Positions 58,380 to 64,000 of a stretch of 64,000 nucleotides of DNA are shown in pieces; position 1 is the stretch's first letter; each line of letters starts with the position of its first letter. Source of the stretch: Theocolax elegans (taxonomy: Eukaryota; Arthropoda; Insecta; Hymenoptera; Cerocephalidae); NCBI GenBank assembly GCA_026168455.1, contig CM047428.1, positions 22,844,759 to 22,908,758 on the forward strand. The letters are read 5' to 3'. The position numbers and the translations under genes are program-made. The notes under the pieces are model-generated. The model was given only the letters and a program-made list of their open reading frames with translations, had not been told where the DNA came from and did not search any database.

Positions 58380-59625
58380 GTAAGGTAAAAGTCCCTGTTA
58401 TTAAACGATTTTTAACATGTTTTTTGTTCCGATCTCAATAAAAAATTGAAATAAGCATCAATGTTGGAAATTTGTATACCATTCGATGCGCGTATTCTTT
58501 CTGAATAATTACCTGGTTTAACATTTTAATTTAAACGGTTTTAATTAATTATATTATTAAAAAACGGAGAGCCTTATGTGCACGTATTATTAAACGCCTT
58601 GAAAATACATGTCCCGACTGTTTAATAATCCTGTCCCTATTTATTAAACACTTTTAAAAACTCAAAATTTAACTATTTTTTAACAATTTAGCTTAGGATT
58701 TCGATTGATACTACGAGGATTTATCTTTATTTATATATAAATAAAACGATGTTTAATAATTTTAATCATAATACAAATGCGAGTTACTTTGGTATAAAAT
58801 GAACCTGTAAGAGTCTTCCGTGAGTCTTGATGCAACTATATTATAAAGATTCAATAGCCCTTTTTCACATACTTTTGAATTTTAATCGGTTACTAATGAA
58901 TAATGACGAGCATACACATATTGGTGATTCGATAGATATACGTTTCACTAACACACATACTGAAATAATATCAATTTTTCCGAAAAAAAGGTCAAAAGTA
59001 ACCTTCAAGTGCGTTTGTAGGTTGACTTTCTAACCAAAAGAAATACATTATTTAGCCTTTATACAACATGCATGTATCATTTAAATCAATTAATAATGCA
59101 TTTTTAACTATTTTACCAATAAACATCTATAAATAAATCGGTATATATTGATTTAAAACAGTGTTTATACCGTTTAATAATAGGGACAGGAACAAAATCA
59201 TATGTACGTAGTATGGAACAGCTAATAATTTAATTCAAACAATATTAAAATTGCAAAAACAGTCTGTAATCGAAATCTACGATATAAAAACTATCCCCTA
59301 ATGCTTAAACGATCATATATAATCCTCTTATTATTGTGTTAGAGTTAGAAAACTTTGTGCGACAATGCCGACTTTTTCCGTCAAAATATTAATCGATCTA
59401 TGCAATTTTGCCGAGTGCACAGTTTAATATTTTTTCGTAATTTCCCCAGTGCTTCATTCTAATTTATTTCAATTCGTAAACACAGTTAATAGACTAAATT
59501 ATTTAATAAAATTTTTCTAATCATTAATATACCTATACTTTTCTTTTAATTCGTATTACTTTCTCTCTGTTTAGTACGAGGTACACTTTTCTCGAGGTGT
59601 TTATTAACAGGGACTTTTACCTTAC
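58380..59625. mobile_element. 1.25-kb non-autonomous transposon with 21-bp perfect TIRs
   Basis: Left end 58380-58400 begins GTAAGGTAAAAGTCCC and the right end 59605-59625 is its exact reverse complement. The TIR-adjacent motif (GTCCC followed by TTTAATAA or its complement) recurs inside in both orientations at about 58574, 58612-58650 and 59168-59186, as binding-site-like subterminal repeats. A frame of 68 codons (58827-59033) is not recognisable. I could not define a target duplication, so I do not assign a superfamily. Confidence 0.8.
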
Positions 59626-59744
59626 CTGATAATCACATTTTCAATATTTTTAATTTTTGTAAAATCTACTCTTTTCAACTTTTTAATAACATCTTCAGGA
59701 CAACTTGAATCACTTTTTCTTTTTCTTTCACTTTTTGAATCCAT
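59626..59744 (-). CDS. Small candidate first exon, unknown gene
   Basis: On the minus strand an ATG at 59744 opens 39 codons rich in Lys, Ser and Asp/Glu (MDSKSERKRKSDSS then CPEDVIKKLKR) ending at a consensus donor ATCAG|GTAAGG. The composition is more protein-like than surrounding chance frames. The intron would begin with the first base of the TIR of the adjoining transposon. I do not recognise the protein: it could be a host exon or the first exon of a transposase. No second exon was found. Confidence 0.3.
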
Positions 59745-60626
59745 TTTAATTGAATATGATAATTGAATTTGATGTAACTTTACTAATAAATTTTTCAGGT
59801 AATAATAATAAATTTTTTCGCAATAGTTTATGGTAGATAGTGTATAACTGTGAGTAACCGAATTGAATATCATGTATCTTGTACCTACAACATTATACAT
59901 ATATTTTAACTCCTTCTCTCTCTTCCTCCCTCCCTCTTTTCTGAAAATCTTATAACACTGATGGGTATATTGTAAATATACCAACGATTTCAACAACTAG
60001 AATTACCTAGAATTGTCTTATGGAAGACAGGCACCAAACGCGATAAGACGAATGGTAATTACTATAGATCGATATAATTAAGGATAATAGATCAAATATC
60101 GATAATGTAGGAGTTATAATTTATCATAATCATACGATAAGCGTAAATATAATTTCAAACAATAATCACATTTCCCTTTGTTACTCTACAGATGGTTACA
60201 TCTTCGTTAACAAAAGCTTTTAAAATATCAGTTAACGAGGTAATATACAATTTTCCGTATTTTTTAGTACACACTTTTTTTAAGGTATATATATTTTTAA
60301 TAATTTTAAATGTGTAAGTTTTGTTGCTCAATGAATAATAGTCAGATGTACCACCTCTTTAATATATTTAATCGTTTAGTAACACATGTGTAAAAAAATT
60401 TTTATAAATTTGATTTTAAAAATTACTTCAATATTCAACGAGCGCGAGCGAGCGAGTATATTTACTAGTACAGTAATTAAAATATTTGTACTTTAAATAT
60501 AAAGGTATTTAAAATACATTTATATGAAATACAAATGTATTTAAAAAAAAATTAAATACTGTTTATTAATTGCATAAAATTTGTTATAAAATCTCACATA
60601 TTGCATGTTTATTCTAATGAGAGATC
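59745..60626. other. AT-rich intergenic DNA
   Basis: No gene recognised. TATTTAAAATAC-type words begin at about 60480. Confidence 0.4.
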
Positions 60627-60859
60627 TATAAATGATAATAAAAGCACATAAATGTGATATTTAGGCGATTGGCGAGCTATAAGTAAATTTTATAGCTCGA
60701 ATAATTTTATAGCTAGAATAGTTTTGCTGAAATACTAGTAACCGAAAATAATATTCGAAGAATACTTTTGCTCGAATACTTTTCGAAATTGTTTTAAATT
60801 GACTTATAGGTCGCCAATCGCCTAGATATTACACTTCTGGGCTTATATTATCATTTATA
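60627..60859. mobile_element. 233-bp MITE with arms of about 65 bp
   Basis: TATAAATGATAATA...TAGGCGATTGGCGAGCTATA on the left is answered by TATAGGTCGCCAATCGCCTA...TATTATCATTTATA on the right. The centre holds GAATAC/ATTCGAA words. No gene. Confidence 0.75.
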
Positions 60860-61557
60860 TATATATTTTTAAAAGTATTCGACGAAAAGTAGCGGTCGAA
60901 AGCTTGCCCACTTCTGATTCTAATAAATAATTGCAATTTCGAAATTTCAGCAATGCTCACAAAGGACATTTAATTTGAAAAATTATTTATTAGAATAAAT
61001 ATGTAATATGTAAGATTTTATAATAAATTTTATAAAATTCTAAAAAGTATTCAACTGTATTTTAAATACAATTCTTTAAAATACAAATATTCAAAATATA
61101 CATATTCAAAATACTGTATTTAAAACACAGAAATTTTTAATATTTGTATTTTAAATACTTATTAAAATATATATTAAATATTTATTAAAATACATGTATT
61201 TCAAATGCAATTGGATTTGGACATGTATTTGAAAGAATTAATTATTGATTTGCTCATCTCTGAATATATTACATATAGGATCGATATGTTTTAAATGTTA
61301 TATCTTCACAATTTTTAAATACCACTTATTTGTCTGTTATAAGAAATTGAAATGCCTAATTTGATAACCGTTTTACGTTCTCTGTATTTACACTAGCTAC
61401 GAATATATAAACATGACGATATGTACAAAATTCGCTGACTATCTTTTCAACTACTTCACGCATAGATAATCCGATTAGGTACAACGAATTTTACTCTTTA
61501 CTAGTGCAATTTTTTATTACTGTGCATTTCTTAATATTTCCGTCTAAATAAATAGTC
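60860..61557. repeat. AT-rich DNA with TATTTAAAATAC word cluster (61040-61235)
   Basis: Same word family as at 56600-56900. The rest to 61557 shows nothing. Confidence 0.45.
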
Positions 61558-61650
61558 TTAAGGAGATGGCATACTTGGTAGGTTACCGGCTGAGTAAAAA
61601 AAGATAATTATTCTATTTATTTAAAAAAATACGCAATCTTATGTAAAGAA
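61558..61650. repeat. Single-arm fragment of the 49.45-kb foldback family
   Basis: TTAAGGAGATGGCATACTTG, then GGTTACCGGCTGAGTAAAAA and TTTATTTAAAAAAATACGCA align throughout with 49466-49560 (TTAAGGGGGTGCCATATCCG...). Confidence 0.7.
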
Positions 61651-61674
61651 CAAATCGTCGTTCCCCGATAAGAA

Positions 61675-61859
61675 GGTGCTACCTCGGAATCCGATTATAA
61701 AAGGTGCTACCTCGGAATCCAGTTATAAAAGGTGCTACCTCGGAGCCCGGTTATAAAAGGTGCTACCTCGGAGTCCGGTTATAAAAGGTGCTACCTTGGA
61801 GTCCGGTTATAAAAGGTGCTAACTCGGAGTCCGGTTATAAAAGGTGATAACTCAGGAAC
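61675..61859. repeat. 28-bp tandem repeat containing TATAAAA
   Basis: Six full units starting GGTGCTACCTCGGA at 61675, 61703, 61731, 61759, 61787 and 61815 (single changes in units 5 and 6) and a partial seventh at 61843. Each unit ends CGGTTATAAAA or a close variant, so a TATA-box-like string is repeated every 28 bases. It lies about 110 bases before the inferred start of the non-LTR element, so it is probably flanking DNA rather than part of it. Confidence 0.85.
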
Positions 61860-61964
61860 GAATTTTTCGTCTATGATTTTAAGTTGGTACTACTGCAAGT
61901 GTAAGCTCAGCAATAAGATTGACAATTGTTTTTGGCATCAGGTAATAAATATATACAATAAATG

Positions 61965-62000
61965 TCATTCAGTCGTCAGCAGTCAAAGTGTGCGGACGTG
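61965..62000 (+). promoter_or_regulatory. Internal Pol II promoter (Inr + DPE) of the non-LTR element
   Basis: TCATTC (61965-61970) matches the arthropod initiator TCAKTY with A at 61967 as +1. GGACGTG (61994-62000) begins exactly at +28, the position of the downstream promoter element (RGWYV, often RGACGTG). Inr plus DPE inside the 5' end is the promoter type of Jockey, Doc, F and I elements. It places the element's 5' end at about 61966. Confidence 0.65.
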
Positions 62001-62139
62001 CCTCGAGCTCGTTCGCTCAGTTCATTGAACTGCTGAGTTTGCATATCTTACATGCAACTTTAATTTAAGTGCACAACATATAAATAATTAATTGTAAACT
62101 CTTTTAATAATAAAAATGAAATAATAATACATAGCCAGT

Positions 62140-63591
62140 ATGACGACAACCGAGAAACCACCACCGGACAAATTGGATCGTAAATATTATAAATGTCACC
62201 CTAAACAACTGGTGACAACTGTGATATGTGTCGTATGTGACAATGGATACCATAGAAGTGATTACGATAAATTAAAAAACCCGAAATATGTGAGTAACAA
62301 CTTAGTAATATGTCCAGAACATATAATAAGTGATATAACAGCAATAACTGAAAAACATATGTTAAGTGATGTGGCAAAAAAAGTGATCGCAATGATAAAA
62401 ATGAAACAAACAGAGGAAATAAGAAAAGAATTATTACAAGACCTACATAATAAAACTACAGAAAAACTAAATAAATCCATAAGATTCGAGGACAATGACA
62501 TGGACAACATAATAACAGAAAACATGTTACTAAAAGAACTAGTTACCGAATTGCAAGATAAGAACAAAGTGCAAAAAGAACTAATTGAATTACAAAGACA
62601 AAAATGCTCAGAACCACAACCCATTAAAAAATCTTATGCTGAAATAATAAGTGATCTAAAATCAAAACCGAAAAGAATACCTAAAATCACGGTTAAATGC
62701 ACAGATATCGAACAAAAAAATACCATAGAGCTGCTTACGAACTGCATAGTTTCACAAAAAGAAATACAAACTAAATACTTTAGACAAAAAAATAAAACGG
62801 AAATTGAAATAAGCTGTATGAACGATCAAAGTGTAGAAGCTGCTGAGCTAGCACTAAAAAATAATCTGAAACAGTGTGATATAGTAATAGAAAAACAGTC
62901 TAATCCAAAAATAAAAATAGTTGGTATTAACAATACAACTCAGATGAAAGAAAGTGAAATCGAAAATGACATTAACATAAGGAATTTTACTACCTTTAAC
63001 ACTAGTGGAAAAATACTAAATATGTATACCAACAAAAGAAATAAAACAGATACAATATTAATGGAAGTCACACCAGAAATTTATGTACGTGTACAGAAGT
63101 ATGTACGAGAGAATGGAAATAAGGTTTTTGTGGGTCATCAGTACTGTAGAGCATATGACCTTATTAATATTACACCTTGTTTAAATTGTGCAAGATATGG
63201 TCATAGTACAACGAAGTGCAGAAATAATACAGTCTGCATTAAGTGCTCTGAAAACCATAATGTAAATGAGTGCAAAAATACTAAAATAGAATGCGCTAAC
63301 TGTATATATAATAATGAGAAATACAGAACTAATCTACCAACTGATCACTTGCCAACAGATAGACTTAAATGTAGTATTTTAAAGAAAAAAATAAAGAAGT
63401 ATATCGAATCTATAGACTACCCAATCGCACCTGTATTACCAACCTGGGATGAAACAAGTGCTTTAAGAGACATATGCAAAATACAAACAAATACACTTAT
63501 ATATCAAAGAAAGACAAAACCAACTCTAACAGCAAGAAGAACAAATAGTCAAATCATCTCAATAAAAACAACGAAAAAAACAGCTACTTAA
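62140..63591 (+). CDS. Non-LTR retrotransposon ORF1 (gag-like nucleic-acid-binding protein)
   Basis: 483 codons without interruption. N-terminal Cys/His cluster (C19, C30, C33, H38, C58, H61) resembling a PHD-type finger, a Lys/Glu-rich, probably coiled-coil middle (about 80-170), and C-terminal zinc knuckles starting at residue 347 (CLNCARYGHSTTKC, CIKCSENHNVNEC, then CANC). Three knuckles after an RRM-like region is the usual ORF1 plan of Jockey/I/R1-group elements. The protein packages the element RNA. Start: the first ATG after the leader, preceded by an in-frame stop. The PHD-like N-terminus is less common among Drosophila Jockey proteins and helps subfamily assignment. Confidence 0.85.
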   Translation: MTTTEKPPPDKLDRKYYKCHPKQLVTTVICVVCDNGYHRSDYDKLKNPKYVSNNLVICPEHIISDITAITEKHMLSDVAKKVIAMIKMKQTEEIRKELLQDLHNKTTEKLNKSIRFEDNDMDNIITENMLLKELVTELQDKNKVQKELIELQRQKCSEPQPIKKSYAEIISDLKSKPKRIPKITVKCTDIEQKNTIELLTNCIVSQKEIQTKYFRQKNKTEIEISCMNDQSVEAAELALKNNLKQCDIVIEKQSNPKIKIVGINNTTQMKESEIENDINIRNFTTFNTSGKILNMYTNKRNKTDTILMEVTPEIYVRVQKYVRENGNKVFVGHQYCRAYDLINITPCLNCARYGHSTTKCRNNTVCIKCSENHNVNECKNTKIECANCIYNNEKYRTNLPTDHLPTDRLKCSILKKKIKKYIESIDYPIAPVLPTWDETSALRDICKIQTNTLIYQRKTKPTLTARRTNSQIISIKTTKKTAT

Positions 63592-63593
63592 CA

Positions 63594-63962
63594 ATGGATA
63601 CGCAATTAAATTTACTTGAAGAAATACAAAAGAATCTACAAAACTGTGAGTGTGAATATTTTGATCTTGATACCTTTAATAAAGAAAGGAGAAATAATAG
63701 TAATTTAATTTTATCAATGAACATTAGAAGCCTAAAAGCAAATTTTGAAAAACTTCAAATCTTTATTAAGGGTCTTAGGATTAAACCGTATGTTATTGTA
63801 TGTACAGAGGTATGGGAATTAGAGTATTATCAGTTTTATAAAATAAATGATTATAAAATCTATTATAACTATGGAGATGTAAATAAAAATGATGGAGTAG
63901 TTGTATACGTAAGAGAGGATGTAATGCATACGTGTGAAACAATAACCATAAATAGACCATAA
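63594..63962 (+). pseudogene. Non-LTR retrotransposon ORF2, start of the endonuclease domain, frameshifted
   Basis: ATG two bases after the ORF1 stop. ILSMNIRSL, VIVCTEVW and DGVVVYVRE match the first motifs of the apurinic-type (EEP) endonuclease that opens ORF2: the Asn, the Glu of TE.W, and the strand before the catalytic region. The frame ends TAA at 63960-63962. In another frame KMSDLFSKTNIK continues as expected for this domain, so a 1-base change near 63955 probably broke the gene. Reverse transcriptase would lie beyond the window. Confidence 0.75.
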
Positions 63963-64000
63963 AATGAGTGACTTGTTTTCAAAAACAAATATAAAACTGA

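Larger units (their letters stand above)
61966..64000 (+). mobile_element. Jockey-type non-LTR retrotransposon, 5' part (continues past window)
   Basis: Order: Inr/DPE start, leader of about 174 bases, ORF1 (62140-63591), ORF2 from 63594. The 3' part is outside the window. Having the promoter and whole ORF1 makes it full-length at the 5' end. ORF2 appears frameshifted at about 63955, so this copy is probably dead. Confidence 0.8.

Noticed and set aside
46926..64000. Remaining exons of the cyclase-like gene
   Set aside because: Searched for KIGLAAG-, VIG..V- and P-loop-like segments on + and found none that I could support.
1..64000. CRISPR arrays, prokaryotic operons, integrated virus
   Set aside because: No spaced direct repeats of the CRISPR type, no ribosome-binding-site-led gene series, and no viral gene recognised; the RT-bearing parts are Penelope-like and LINE elements.

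Overview
This window is eukaryotic nuclear DNA from an insect, AT-rich with short GC-richer islands and many transposon remnants. The anchor is a complete hunchback (hb) gap gene on the + strand: three coding exons (39770-39949, 41270-41670, 41787-43374), all phases compatible, giving a 722-residue protein with seven C2H2 zinc fingers. The extra N-terminal finger (non-dipteran Hb type), the base composition and the mobile-element load fit a hymenopteran, probably a wasp or ant. That lineage call is inference.

Layout. 1-33 kb is the upstream region of hb: no convincing host gene, about a dozen GC-raised islands with (TA)n, (GA)n and (CA)n microsatellites that may be cis-regulatory, a dead non-LTR retrotransposon 3' end (3.2-3.7 kb), a 1.14-kb foldback element with degenerate tRNA-like sequences in both arms (8.07-9.21 kb), a 0.9-kb TIR element (11.9-12.8 kb), several TTAA-bounded MITE/foldback elements (19.8-20.6 and 22.7-23.4 kb) and a recent tandem duplication of about 0.53 kb (30.68-31.74 kb) ending 1.5 kb before the inferred hb start. 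A promoter and non-coding first exon of hb are proposed at 33.0-33.57 kb, followed by a 6.2-kb intron with a local cluster of four TAATCC (Otd/Bicoid-type) sites.

46.19-46.93 kb holds four well-formed exons (+ strand) of a soluble adenylyl cyclase (ADCY10)-like gene. They reach about two thirds through the first cyclase domain. Residues normally needed for catalysis are changed and I could not find the rest of the gene. From 47 kb on the window is dominated by mobile DNA: inverted-repeat elements (47.2, 48.6, 49.4, 49.9 kb), a 100-base assembly gap (52062-52161), a 141-143 bp satellite with three-monomer higher-order structure (52.25-53.3 kb), a Penelope-like retroelement with inverted terminal repeats and hammerhead ribozyme motifs (53.64-55.6 kb) inserted with a 16-bp target duplication into a minus-strand MADF-like coding fragment, a 1.25-kb TIR element (58.4-59.6 kb) abutting a small minus-strand candidate exon, and the 5' part of a Jockey-type non-LTR retrotransposon (about 61.97 kb to the window end) with its Inr/DPE promoter, complete ORF1 and the start of ORF2.

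Functionally, only hb is a confident working host gene. The cyclase-like gene may be divergent or decaying. The rest is regulatory DNA (inferred) or mobile elements. No prokaryotic features or CRISPR arrays are present and no intact tRNA gene was found.
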